The position numbers and the translations under genes were made by a program. DNA of 64,000 bases, taken from positions 4,805,264-4,869,263 of the forward strand of contig AP025065.1 in assembly GCA_036186865.1 (NCBI GenBank), written 5' to 3'. This DNA is from Eustoma russellianum (lineage: Eukaryota; Streptophyta; Magnoliopsida; Gentianales; Gentianaceae). This document shows, piece after piece, positions 1 to 10,093 of this stretch (positions are counted from its first letter, which is position 1; each line of letters begins with the position of its first letter). The notes under the pieces are model-generated. The model was not told where the DNA came from, searched no databases, and saw only the letters and a list, made by a program, of their open reading frames with translations.

Positions 1-1132
1 CAGGTTTGAATGTCACGACTTACCGCATCATATATTCAAACTTAAAAAGGCTCTCTATGGTCTTAAACAGGCTCCAAAAACTTGGTACGAGAGCTTAAGT
101 ACCTTTCTTCTAAATAATAGATTCTGAAGGGGTAAAGTTGACACCACTTTGTTTATTAAAGAACAAAGAAAAAAATCAATTAATTGTACAAGTATATATT
201 GATGATATTATCTTTGATGCTACTAACAATTGTCTTTGTGAGCAATTTGTTAGCTTAATGCAAGGTGAATTCGAGATGAGCATGATGGGCGAGCATTTTT
301 ACTTTCTCGGACTTCAAATCAAGCAAAATCAAGAAGGTGTGTATGTTTCTAAAACAAATACACAAAGGATTTTCTCAAAAAGTACAATTTGGTGAAGGAA
401 GGGAAGTAAACACTCCAATAAGCATAAGTGTGAAGCTTGACAAAGATGAGTAAGGAAAGCATATCGAGGTAACCTTGTATACTGGCATTATAGGAAGTCT
501 ACTTTACTTGACTGCAAGTAGATAGGATATATTACATGCAGTGTGCTTATGTGCTAGATTTCCAAGTGATCCTAGGGAAATGCATCTAGTTGCGGTAAAA
601 CGTATTCTTAAATACCTTAGGTGTACTTTGATATTTGGATTATTTTATCCTAAGAATGCATATTTTTATTTAAGAGTCTATTGTGACTGCGGTTATGCGG
701 GAAGTCTTGTTGATAGAAAGAGCACATCTGGGACTTGTCAATTTCTCGATGATTGTCTTGTCTCTTGGTTTTCCATGAAACAAAATAGTGTTTCTCTTTC
801 TATGGTGGAATCCGAATATTTGTCGGCCGCCTCGTGTTGTGCACAATTGTTATGGATGACCAACACTTTAAATGATTATAACATTCACTTCTCCAAAGTG
901 CCTATTTTTTGTGATAACACGTCTGCTATCAATATTGCACAAAATCCGGTTCACACAGTCGGACTAAGCATATTGAAGTGAGATATCATTTCATCTGTGA
1001 TTGTGTACAAAGAACTTGGTTAGTGTGGAATTTGTTCCAACACATAACCAATTAGTAGATATCTTTACAAAATTACCTAGTGATGCATTTGCATCTATAA
1101 GAAGCAGATTAGGGTTACTTAACATTGGTTAA
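1..1132 (+). pseudogene. Copia pol remnant (reverse transcriptase C-part and RNase H), element A
   Basis: Reading across several frames gives RT and RNase H of a Ty1/copia polyprotein: KALYGLKQAP near 45-80, a YIDDIIFDAT version of the YVDD catalytic box near 195-225, a LNYFLGLQIKQ-like segment near 295-325, then RNase H with DRKSTSGTCQF near 713-745, ESEYLSAA near 810-830 and CDNTSAINIAQNPV near 910-950. The reading ends at a TAA at 1130-1132, after the usual copia C-terminus. Frameshifts near 125, 395 and 960 and several stops show that it is dead. It is most similar to the Sirevirus pol of element B in this window. The 5' part is cut by the window edge. Confidence 0.9.
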
Positions 1133-1178
1133 AATTAACCCATTAGGAGTTGCAACAAGAAAATTTTAAAATTTTCAA

Positions 1179-1455
1179 GCTCAGTACACATAAAGCGCTT
1201 TATCTGAATTAGTTTAGGTGTTCAATGTAACATTAAGCGCATGATTTGAAGAATGTCACTCGTTCGATGTGACATCAAGCGCTTTATGTATCTAAAGCAG
1301 TCGTTCGAAGTTGCATTAAGTACTTTATACAAACTGTATCACTCGTTCAGACTGACTTTAAGCGCATAATCTATTCAACCACAACCGTTCAAAGTCACTT
1401 TAAGTGCTTCATCCTTGCTTATAAAGTCGTTTGAAGTGACATGAGGCGCCTAAAC
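1179..1455 (+). repeat. Internal array of about six palindromic units between pol and env-like ORF, element A
   Basis: About six degenerate units spaced roughly 45-55 bp apart follow the pattern GTTCGAAGTG then ACATTAAGCGCTTTATGT. The clearest is at 1261-1288, where the core ACATCAAGCGCTTTATGT is an imperfect 18-bp palindrome. Others begin near 1219, 1310, 1345, 1387 and 1428. The same type of unit fills the first 570 bp of this element's own LTR. It lies outside any coding region, directly after the pol stop. Confidence 0.8.
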
Positions 1456-1800
1456 CCTAGTTTTTCCTTGTCAAACCAAGTGACCCTTCACTTTTCGCAC
1501 CAATTGAGTGACATTGACTCTTGCCGCCGCCTTTTCCTGTTCCCCACGCTGTCATCTTCCTTCCCACCTTTTCCCATTTCACTCCCACTTCCCAAACATT
1601 TTTCTTCTTTCTCTTCCTCTTCATGTTCTCCTTCTTCAATTCCCATATCTCCCATTACTTCCCACGTTTCCCACTACCTTTCCTATTTACTGCAGCCTCT
1701 TCCTCTTCCTCCTCTTCCTCTTTCTTTTCCTCCTTTAAAAACCCCTTCCTCCCTCATTTCCTTCCATAAATCCTTAAATCTATCTTCTTCTCTAATTCCT
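1456..1800 (+). other. Pyrimidine-rich leader-like stretch before the env-like ORF
   Basis: About 300 bp made almost only of C and T (CTTCC, CTCTT, TTCCC runs), ending just before the env-like reading. It resembles a long CT-rich 5' leader. ORFs that can be drawn across it are low-complexity Ser/Pro/Leu/Phe strings without family features. No splice sites or protein motif can be defended. Confidence 0.6.
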
Positions 1801-1801
1801 T

Positions 1802-2434
1802 ATGCAAAAAATGCCATTTTCTTCATCAACTCACACATTCCAATTCATTGATCAACAATTGCTTCACAAAGAAGAAGTGGTGCCGGACCTTCAAGGCCTG
1901 TCCCACGAGGATACAAAAGAAAGCAAACTGCAGGAGTTGTTGAGCCAAAAAATCTATCATCCATTCGGAAAGGACTCACTAAAGACAATTTCCCATAGAT
2001 GAAGAAGAAATTTGAATCGGACGTCAAAAATCCAACAACTCAATCCTCAAACAGTATCCACCTTTCTCTCCATTCTCACATGTTATATAAAGAATGGAAA
2101 AGCAATAACAGGCCATCGGTGCCTCTGAAATTGATTCAAGTTAGTGACTTCACTGAAGCTTACAACGCGAATCAAGTCATTGCACTCGTAGATCATCAGG
2201 GCTGGACTCCACTTTGGTCTAGACGTGACATGCGATCCTTCTCAAATAGCTATACCAGGATGTTTTACACCAACATGTGGATCACCCCACAAACTTAATC
2301 TCAACAATTCTCTCTGCATACAGCTATTAATGGTACACCCCTTAGCTCCTCACTGCAAGACATTTGTGACACACTGAGAGTGAGAAATAAGGGGCTGAGT
2401 GACTTCTCTGTATTTGACTGGAGTGGCAAATACA
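1802..2434 (+). pseudogene. Env-like / plant transposon protein ORF, N-terminal half, element A
   Basis: This is the extra ORF that many Sireviruses carry after pol. From about 1880 the frame reading SGAGPSRPVPRGYKRKQ runs to a TAG at 2000-2002, then MKKKFESDV opens and continues to 2298. It holds HMLYKEWK, QGWTPLWSRRDMRSFSNSY and RMFYTNM, which resembles the 'putative plant transposon protein' domain, where a Trp-rich stretch is followed by a V/MxxFYxN motif. A stop at 2296-2298 is followed by more readable sequence up to the element B insertion point at 2434. No clear signal peptide or transmembrane helix survives, so an envelope function is not supported by sequence; the name follows the family's usual position. 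Confidence 0.6.
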
Positions 2435-4772
2435 TGTTGGACTGTGCACCTGCAATAAACACCACTAGAAGGGGGGGGGGTGAATAGTGGTTAGCGGAAA
2501 TTACACTACAACCTTTTGTTAAAATCCCATTTGAAAACAGAATCTGAAACCACCTCAGATTCAGAACCCGTTTTTCAAAAATTCACAAATAATTGTACAC
2601 AACTCCAAAAATTATGAAACTTTTCAGAATCTAACTTCAATGAGTTATAAAGACTCTGTCCAAAAATCAGACAAAAATAAGATCTTTTGACCCTTCAAAT
2701 AAATAAAAAGATTCAGATGGTCAATCTGGACAGAATTGGACAGAATGTTGCTGACTTTGCAAAACGTGTTTGTCTTTGAATACTCAACCAAAAAGGTTGA
2801 TCTTTATATCAAAACACTCCTTAGGATGTGTAGATGAAGTTTGCAAAAGGCCCTGACCTTAACCAACTCTTGAAAAATACAGAATTTAAGTTTTCTCAAA
2901 ACTGGTCAGATTGCATCCAGATTGGAGCAGTTATCTTGCAAAGACTGAAAGACTAACTTTCCCTTGCTCAAATCAAGTGATTCTTGTTGAAAATAAAAGC
3001 TAACAGTCTGAAGTATAACTCCACCAAAAATCATGAATTTTGAAAATGTTTAGCTATTTTTTTAAATTGTGAGAAGTTGTGTGAAAACTGCAGTTAAAAA
3101 CGGGCAGAAAACAGAAATAAAGAAACAAGAGAAGAACACCGAGAATTTATCCTGGTTCGGTCAATGTGATACTCCAGTCCCAAGGAACACCTTTCCTTGG
3201 ATTTCACTATGGTATGAACCAAATTACAGCAAGAACCAAGCTTGATCCTTGGGTTAAACACCAACCCTATTCAAGACTTGGATGAACACCTTTATGCAAC
3301 TCTTGGTTGCAACACCCCTATCACCTATTGATGTATCCTTATAGATTTGGCTAATCAATCTTACAAATAAGACACAAGAAGGTGTGTATAGTGTAGCTGG
3401 ACAACAACTAGAAATGGAACACCTTAGCTACACAAAGTATGAACGAAAATATGAAAAGAGAATAGCAAGACAACAATCTTCAATTTTTGCTTTCAAGCGT
3501 GTGTCTTCTCTTCTTCACCTTGCCTTCTATATATAGAGTGAATTGATGGCATATTCCCTCCAACTTTTAGACCATGTGATGGCTGAGAATTTTGAATTAA
3601 AACACCTCCATAATCATCTCCAACAATCTTGTCTCCATTACATTCAAATTTGAAATTTCAAGTTGGCAACTTTTGCCAACTAGCTTTCTTTTGGTTTGTC
3701 TTCTTGTCTCCAACTCATAAAATGAGAAAAACATCATCTCCACTTGTATAATCACGTTTTGGAGGCTGTGTATATGTATACCAACTCAGATTTTTGAGGA
3801 GAAATCAACAAATAATAGTTGACAAGGTTATGTCAACATATAATATCAAAATTCCCATTTCTCCTTGACATATTGTGATGAATCTTGCACCAAGGACACC
3901 TTGTAATCTCTGAAAGATGATGATTAAGAACCTCCAATAACATATATATAAGAGTCTTCAAGAGAAAATAGAACGTGACATCGAATACCGTCACATATCC
4001 TGCCACCGTCGATAAAATCATCAAATGAGAGAATAAAATAGAAAACCACCAAATAATCTTCAAGAATATATTAAATGAACTCCAGAATGAATATAATAAG
4101 ATACTCAAGAGATTCCTTGAGTAAAAATACCAAGACTGTCTTCGGGGGTAAAATGACCAAAATGCCCCTAGTGAGATAAAACTCCAGAAATGACCCCGAT
4201 GGTCAGAAATAATCACAATACCACCTTTGTCATGATAACCAAGATAATAATATGCACTTGAAATATTTTTCACCATATGATGTTCCTATAAAACTTAAAA
4301 TACCAATTTTGCCCTTTTTGGTAAGTTGTAGAAACTTCCAAGGCACGTTAGTCTCAAGACAATAATAATCACCAAAAACACATAATAAGCACATAATGAG
4401 CATGTATAAATCATGTACAAATGAAAACAACCATTTTATCACATTTTAGAAAATTATTTCTAAAAACTCTAGACATCGATCGATCGAAGTGCCTCAGCTT
4501 CATAGATCGATGTCACACATAAAGGTTCAGGTTTTGTCTCTGACCTACATCGATCGATCGAAGTGAGGGTTCGATATACATCGATCGATTGATGTGTCTT
4601 AGGTTTAGAGATCGATGTCTCACAGAAAGGTCTTAAACTTATCTGCCTTACATAGATCGATCGATGTGAACTTGTTCAACTTTTAATCACATATAACCCC
4701 ATGTGTGACATTTTTAAGTATTCATCACTTAAAATCATGACTTTGAAAATTATCCAAACATATTTCTCAACA
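2435..4772 (-). repeat. 3' LTR of element B
   Basis: 2338 bp, beginning TGTTGGAC and ending CTCAACA on the plus strand. It matches 10094-12425 along its length, with scattered substitutions and a 4-bp indel near 3545. It carries the ATCGAT palindrome array near its inner end. A related but more diverged LTR occurs at 48353-49698 plus 62052-63096. Confidence 0.95.
4470..4672 (-). repeat. ATCGATCGAT palindrome array in the LTR of element B
   Basis: Within 200 bp there are about seven copies of a motif centred on ACATCGATCGATCGA or its shorter form AGATCGATGT, mostly separated by 30-45 bp (near 4473, 4505, 4549, 4578, 4608 and 4656). The cores are self-complementary. Sirevirus LTRs are known to carry arrays of palindromic motifs in a CpG-rich cis region; this looks like the equivalent. 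The matching array in the other LTR is at 12122-12322. Confidence 0.85.
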
Positions 4773-4943
4773 TTCTCCCCCTTTTGGATGATTTTCAAAA
4801 TAACCTAACATGATTTTAATGTCACAACTTATAACCAAAAGTTTAACCAAATGTTTAACCAAAAGTTTAACCAAATGTTTTCAACTATGTTTTCAACGTT
4901 TAAATAGTATGCTGCTCCCCCTCAACTCATACTCTCCCCCTTA
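4773..4943 (-). promoter_or_regulatory. Polypurine tract and secondary purine tracts of element B
   Basis: On the minus strand the primary tract AAAAGGGGGAGAA (4773-4785) abuts the 3' LTR, where plus-strand DNA synthesis is primed. A second pair of GGGGGAG tracts lies at 4916-4940. Multiple polypurine tracts are a recognised Sirevirus trait. Between them, 4832-4883 holds a short tandem repeat of the type AACCAAAAGTTT / AACCAAATGTTT. Confidence 0.85.
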
Positions 4944-5083
4944 ACCTATGCTCCAAAATTTATACCAATAAAAACTTAGCATATGATTCATCATGACTTA
5001 CCAACTAAAACATGACTTACCAACTAAAATCATGTTCTTATTCTATCTCTCACTTTATTTTGCAAATCATGCAAAAGATAGAA

Positions 5084-8000
5084 CTATACAATGGTATCGT
5101 AAGTCATCATTCCTAATTTGGCTCGTAAGTTTTCAAAAATGGCTTGATTAAGGGGTTTGGTGAAGATGTCAGCGATTTGATGATCAGTTCTTATGTGGTT
5201 TATCACTATATCCTCATTTTGAACATGATCACGAAGAAAGTGATATCGCACCTCAATGTGTTTGGCCTTAGAATGAAGCACCGGATTACGTGAAAGATTG
5301 ATTGCACTTGTGCTATCGCAGAAAATTGGAATCTTATTCATTTTAATGCCAAAATCACTAAGTTGCTGTTTAAGCCAAAGTATTTGGGTAGTACATAAAC
5401 TCAAAGCGATATACTCGGCTTCAGTGGTAGAAAGAGCTACACTAGCTTGCTTTTTAGAAAACCAAGAAATCAAGTTGGTTCCTATGAATTGACAAGTACC
5501 GCTAGTGGATTTTCTATCTAATTTGCAACCACCATAATCAGCATCACTATATGCGTGTAATTCCAACTTAGCGTTTCTATCATACCACAGTCCTAAGTGA
5601 GGTGTATGCTTAAGATATCTAAAGATCTTTTTAACTGCATTGTAATGTGATACCTTAGGACAAGATTGAAACCTAGCACACATACACACACTAAACATGA
5701 TATCAGGTCTTGATGCAGTTAAGTATAATAGTGATCCAATCATAGACCTATAGAGTGTGTCATCAAAAGTTTTACCATTTTCATCCTTGCCTAGTTTGGT
5801 GCTAACACTCATGGGGGTAGGTGTTGGTTTTAATTCTTCAAAGCCAAACTTCTTAATCATATCATTGACATACTTAAGTTGGCTAATGTGAATTCCTTGA
5901 GGGGTTTGTTTGATTTGAAGTCCTAAGAAATAATTCAACTCTCCTACCATTGACATTTCAAATTCTGACTTCATACATTCTTCGAAGTCTTTTACTAAGG
6001 TAGGGTTTGTTGAACCAAAGATTATATCATCTACATAGATTTGAACTATTAACAAATCATTATCTTTTCGTCTTAGAAATAATGTGTTGTCTATTGTTCC
6101 CCTTTGATAATTATTTTCAATAAGAAAGTTCGCAAATCTATCATACCAAGCTCTTGGAGCTTGTTTCAAACCATATAGAGCTTTCTTAAGCTTGTAAACA
6201 TGGTTAGGATTCTTTGGATCTTCGAATCCAGGGGGTTGTTTGACAAACACCTCTTCTTGAATGTATCCATTCAAGAATGCACTCTTGACATCCATTTGGA
6301 AGAGCTTAATATTGCTTAGACTTGCAATCGCAAGTAACAATCTAATTGCTTCTAGTCGTGCAACGGGTGCAAAGGTTTCTTCATAATCTATACCTTCTTG
6401 TTGATTATAACCTTGTGCGACTAGTCTAGCTTTATTTCTTGTGATGTTTCCTTGTTCATCCATTTTGTTTCTAAATATCCATTTTGTTCCTATTATAGAT
6501 TTATTTTCAGGTTTAGGCACTAAGTCCCATACATTATTTCGGATAAATTGGTTTAACTCCTCATGCATGGCATCTATCCATGATAAATCGCCTAAGGCTT
6601 CCTTAATATTTTTAGGTTCTAAGTGTGATATTAAGATATGCCCTTCAGCTTGACTTATGTTTCTACGTGTTCTAACCCCAACACTTAGATCACCAATGAT
6701 TAGCTCTTTAGGGTGTTTATGTTTATCTTCTATAAGCCACCAATTCCTAAGTTGACTAGGTTCACCTTCTTTTAGTTCAAATGTTTCATTCGTGTGAACA
6801 TTTTCATATACAATTGGAACATCCTGTAAGTTAGATAGATTATCTTCCAATTGTAAAGTTTCTTGATTTATTTCACCTAAAGATTCATGCACATCTTGTT
6901 CAGGGAAAGTTGGTTCTAGATGATCATGAACAGGCTCAAGTAATATATCATCATCATCAAACATATTTTCAACATTATTCTCTTGTTTCTTTTTATCACT
7001 TACATCAAAATATGCATTCTCATTGAATTTCACATGTATAGATTCAATTATTTTTCTAGATGCATGATTATAACACCTATATGACTTTGAGTTAGTTGAA
7101 TATCCAACAAATATGCATTCAATAGACTTTTGTTCAAATTTATCTAGATTATCTTTGGTATTAAGTACAAAACATTTACACCCAAATACTCTAAGATAAT
7201 CTACCTTAGGTTGTCTATTATTCAATAACTCATATGGTGTTTTATTTAATTTCTTTCTAATAGAAAGCCTATTTATTATATAACATGCACAACTAACAGC
7301 TTCAGCCCACAAATATCTAGGTACTTTGTTTTCACACAACATAGTTCTAGCTATTTCTTGTAGTGTTCTATTTTTACGTTCAACAACTCCATTGAGTTGT
7401 GGTGTTCTTGGTGGTGAGAATTCATGTTTTATTCCATGTAATTCACAAAACTTAATTATATCTTTGTTTTTAAATTCTCCACCTCTATCACTTCTAATTC
7501 TTTTAACATTTTCTTCATAAAGATTTTCAAGTTGCTTAATAAGATTTTCGATTACCAATGGAGCATCGTCTTTGTGTGTTAAGAACAATGTCCATGTGTA
7601 TCGTGAGTAATCATCTACTATGACACACACATAGTAGTGTCCACCTAGACTTCTTGTCCTACTTGGACCAAATAAGTCTAAGTGAAGCAGTTCTAGTACA
7701 TGACTAGTACTCACTTCATGTTTTGATTTCATTGTCTCTTTTATATGTTTTCCTTTAATACATGTTTCGCATAATTGAAAATTATGTAAGTCTAACTTAG
7801 GCATTCCTCTAATTAGATTCTTCTTAGATAATCTTTCTATGGTTGAAACTCCTATATGGCCTAGTCGTCTATGCCATAAGTTCACATCTAAGTCATGTGA
7901 TACTAAACACTTAATCCTAGCATTTAATATGTTATTTAGTGATAGTGTGTAAATGTTACCATCCCTATTTCCTTTTAGTACAATTTCTCCTTTTTCATTT

Positions 8001-8323
8001 ATTATATCACAACAATTAGAAAGAAAAGAGACATGGTAACCAGAATCTATAAGTTGTGAAATACTTAATAAATTGTAAGAAAGATTGCTTACTAACAACA
8101 CATTTCGTATTTGAAATGTGTTAGGGTCCCCAATTGTTCCTTTTCCAATAACCTTGCCTTGGTTGTTGTCACCGAATGTCACCTTTCCTCCATTATTGAT
8201 TTGTTCCAGTTCGGTGAATAGTTTGGGGTTGCCTGTCATGTGCCTTGAACACCCGCTATCTAAAAACCACTTGGTTTTTAGATTCTTTGACTTTGCCTCC
8301 TTCTTGTACTCTTTACAATTTTC
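5084..8323 (-). CDS. pol: Copia Pol polyprotein (protease, integrase, RT, RNase H), element B
   Basis: An open frame of about 1080 codons; the first ATG is at 8239 but the frame is open back to a TAG at 8324-8326. Order on the protein: aspartic protease LDSGCSRHMTG (coded near 8230-8262, upstream of that ATG, so the natural product must start as a Gag-Pol fusion), integrase zinc finger (HRRLGH...CETC), DDE core with HLDLFGP, DDYSRYTW, RSDRGGEF and GVVERKNR (near 7380), RT with KARLVAQGY, YGLKQAPRAW and YVDDIIFGST (near 6020), and RNase H with DADYGGC, STTEAEYIALS (near 5420) and FCDSTSAI. No internal stop was seen. It ends MMTYDTIV about 310 bp before the 3' LTR. The order PR-INT-RT-RH identifies copia, and the motifs fit Sirevirus. 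Expression would need passage of the two stops after gag. Confidence 0.95.
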   Translation of the reverse strand, partial: ENCKEYKKEAKSKNLKTKWFLDSGCSRHMTGNPKLFTELEQINNGGKVTFGDNNQGKVIGKGTIGDPNTFQIRNVLLVSNLSYNLLSISQLIDSGYHVSFLSNCCDIINEKGEIVLKGNRDGNIYTLSLNNILNARIKCLVSHDLDVNLWHRRLGHIGVSTIERLSKKNLIRGMPKLDLHNFQLCETCIKGKHIKETMKSKHEVSTSHVLELLHLDLFGPSRTRSLGGHYYVCVIVDDYSRYTWTLFLTHKDDAPLVIENLIKQLENLYEENVKRIRSDRGGEFKNKDIIKFCELHGIKHEFSPPRTPQLNGVVERKNRTLQEIARTMLCENKVPRYLWAEAVSCACYIINRLSIRKKLNKTPYELLNNRQPKVDYLRVFGCKCFVLNTKDNLDKFEQKSIECIFVGYSTNSKSYRCYNHASRKIIESIHVKFNENAYFDVSDKKKQENNVENMFDDDDILLEPVHDHLEPTFPEQDVHESLGEINQETLQLEDNLSNLQDVPIVYENVHTNETFELKEGEPSQLRNWWLIEDKHKHPKELIIGDLSVGVRTRRNISQAEGHILISHLEPKNIKEALGDLSWIDAMHEELNQFIRNNVWDLVPKPENKSIIGTKWIFRNKMDEQGNITRNKARLVAQGYNQQEGIDYEETFAPVARLEAIRLLLAIASLSNIKLFQMDVKSAFLNGYIQEEVFVKQPPGFEDPKNPNHVYKLKKALYGLKQAPRAWYDRFANFLIENNYQRGTIDNTLFLRRKDNDLLIVQIYVDDIIFGSTNPTLVKDFEECMKSEFEMSMVGELNYFLGLQIKQTPQGIHISQLKYVNDMIKKFGFEELKPTPTPMSVSTKLGKDENGKTFDDTLYRSMIGSLLYLTASRPDIMFSVCMCARFQSCPKVSHYNAVKKIFRYLKHTPHLGLWYDRNAKLELHAYSDADYGGCKLDRKSTSGTCQFIGTNLISWFSKKQASVALSTTEAEYIALSLCTTQILWLKQQLSDFGIKMNKIPIFCDSTSAINLSRNPVLHSKAKHIEVRYHFLRDHVQNEDIVINHIRTDHQIADIFTKPLNQAIFENLRAKLGMMTYDTIV

Positions 8324-8353
8324 CTACAATGGAGACAAAGTTTTAGGTACCCT

Positions 8354-9970
8354 TTATTTGGGTCCTTGAATGTTAGGGGCACTATTCTTGTTTAGATATC
8401 CCTTAGGTATCCAAACTTGAATATACCTTCTAGGCACATTTTTCGCATTGTTATAATTTGGAAAATAAGAAGAATTAGCATATCCATGATTATTCCACAT
8501 AAGTGAAGATACATTGTTATACATGTTGTGCCATGGTTGATAATCATTATAGGATGGCCGAATTTTATAATGTGCATAAGGCATGCGATTTTGTTTCTTA
8601 TATGGCGCTATATAAGTGTGTTTGTAGGCATTTCTATAAGACTTATAAGAGTGTTGCCTATATTTAGGTTCATAATAAGTTGTATGCATTTTATTCGGTC
8701 TAGTTGCATTTGTATACATGTAGGCATAATTTCTAGATTGTCTAGATGCAAAGTTTGGCCTAGATGTATAGTTATGCGTGTGTGTTTTTATGGGTGCATG
8801 ATGCATTTTTATCTTTGAATAAGAAGAAGAAGGAGTAGAAGAAGATTTAGCAGACAAGTTTGTTTTTATAACTTTATAAGGTTGTTTCGTAATTGATGAT
8901 ACAAACTTAGTCTTTTTATCTAATTTTTCATCTTCTTCTTTATATCCCAATCCAGGTTTATCATTTTCATACTTTTGTGATGATATAATTGTATCTAACA
9001 TATTTGCACCAGATTTAAATTGTTCTATCATTTTTTCTAAGGTAAATTTAGAAGACTTAAGTTGTACTATTTCATTTTCACAACTTTCTAACTTGGATTT
9101 TAACATTTTATTTTCCATTTGTAACTTTTGTTCATCTTTTCTATATGATTCAATTTTATTCTCTAAAGAATCAAGAGTATTAGTAGACTCTTGTTTAAGA
9201 GATTCTAGTTGATCGGAGAATTCCAAGTTGGACGTCTTCAACTTGTCATTTTCTTCAACTAGTTTCTTCTTTTCTTTAGAGAGCCTCTTACAGTGAGCAT
9301 GCATTCTTAAGAATTCTTCATATATTTCATCAAATGTCTTGTCACTATCGGAATCACTATCAGAAGAAGAACATACCTCGTTGGATACGAAGCAGACTTG
9401 AGCTTCCTCAGTTTCGGATTCTGAGTCGGATGAGTCGCTCCATGTGCTCGCCTTCATTGCTCGTTTTCCTTTTCTTACATTTGGCTCCTTTGTTTTGGAC
9501 CATTGAGGCTCCTTGTCTTTGACTTGCTTATTATTGTTATTATTATTTTTCTTTTCCGGACAATCGTAAGAAATGTGTCTTTTTTGACCACATTCATAGC
9601 ATTTTAATTCTCTATTATTCCACTTGTTATTATTAAAATTATTTTTCTTTGGTTGAGAAGAGGATGAAGAAGACTGTTGTCTATTTCGATTAGGCCGTTT
9701 GAAAAACTTTCTAAGTTTTCTAGTTATTAATATTAAATCATCATCTAATTCTCTTTTACATTTTTCAACTTCTTGAGTTACTTCACTAACTTGTGTAACT
9801 TTCGTTGGAATGTATGGCCCATCTTCAACTATAGACCATAAATCGATGTCTATAGCCATTAAGAATAGCCTCATTCTTAGTTTCCAATGAACAAAATTAT
9901 TGCCATCAAAAAGAGGAGGGCGTTGTGTAGACATACCTTCCAACTCACCTTTGTGAGAAACAATAGCCAT
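8354..9970 (-). pseudogene. gag: Gag of element B, capsid core deleted
   Basis: The open frame continues upstream into the LTR (to 10114), but that part covers the primer site, so the real start is probably ATG 9970 (MAIVSHKGELEG) or ATG 9934 (MSTQRPPLFDGN). After the N-terminal RPPLFDG..FVHWKLRM and WSIVEDGPY segments, the sequence jumps to DDDLILITRKLRKF. The roughly 150-200 residues of copia capsid core normally lying between are missing, apparently an in-frame deletion. Next come a zinc knuckle CYECGQKRHISYDC (near 9560-9605), acidic serine-rich segments, a coiled coil (about 9280-9000) and the GLGY motif typical of Sirevirus Gag, then a basic Tyr/Asn/His-rich tail. It ends GPK-stop at 8354; the same frame meets a TAG at 8324-8326 and then runs into pol. 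Confidence 0.85.
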
Positions 9971-10079
9971 AGTATGTACCTTAGATTTGAGACAAGCAGT
10001 ATATAATGAATCGTTGTTTCTTGGCCTTGTATTGTTCGTATGGTGTTGAATCTTGCTTCTTTTGAGTGGTGTTGGTCTG

Positions 10080-10091
10080 GCTCTGATACCA
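10080..10091 (-). other. Primer binding site of element B
   Basis: The minus strand reads TGGTATCAGAGC two bases inside the 5' LTR, complementary to the 3' end of plant initiator methionine tRNA. It primes minus-strand DNA synthesis. Confidence 0.95.
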
Positions 10092-10093
10092 AA

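Noticed and set aside
1441..1851. ORF of 136 codons and overlapping ORFs on both strands
   Set aside because: Low-complexity Ser/Pro/Leu/Phe translation of a CT-rich leader; no family features.
3833..4442. ORFs of 147 and 70 codons on the minus strand, repeated at 11486-12095
   Set aside because: They lie in the LTRs of element B, and the second copy is just the other LTR. No protein motif.
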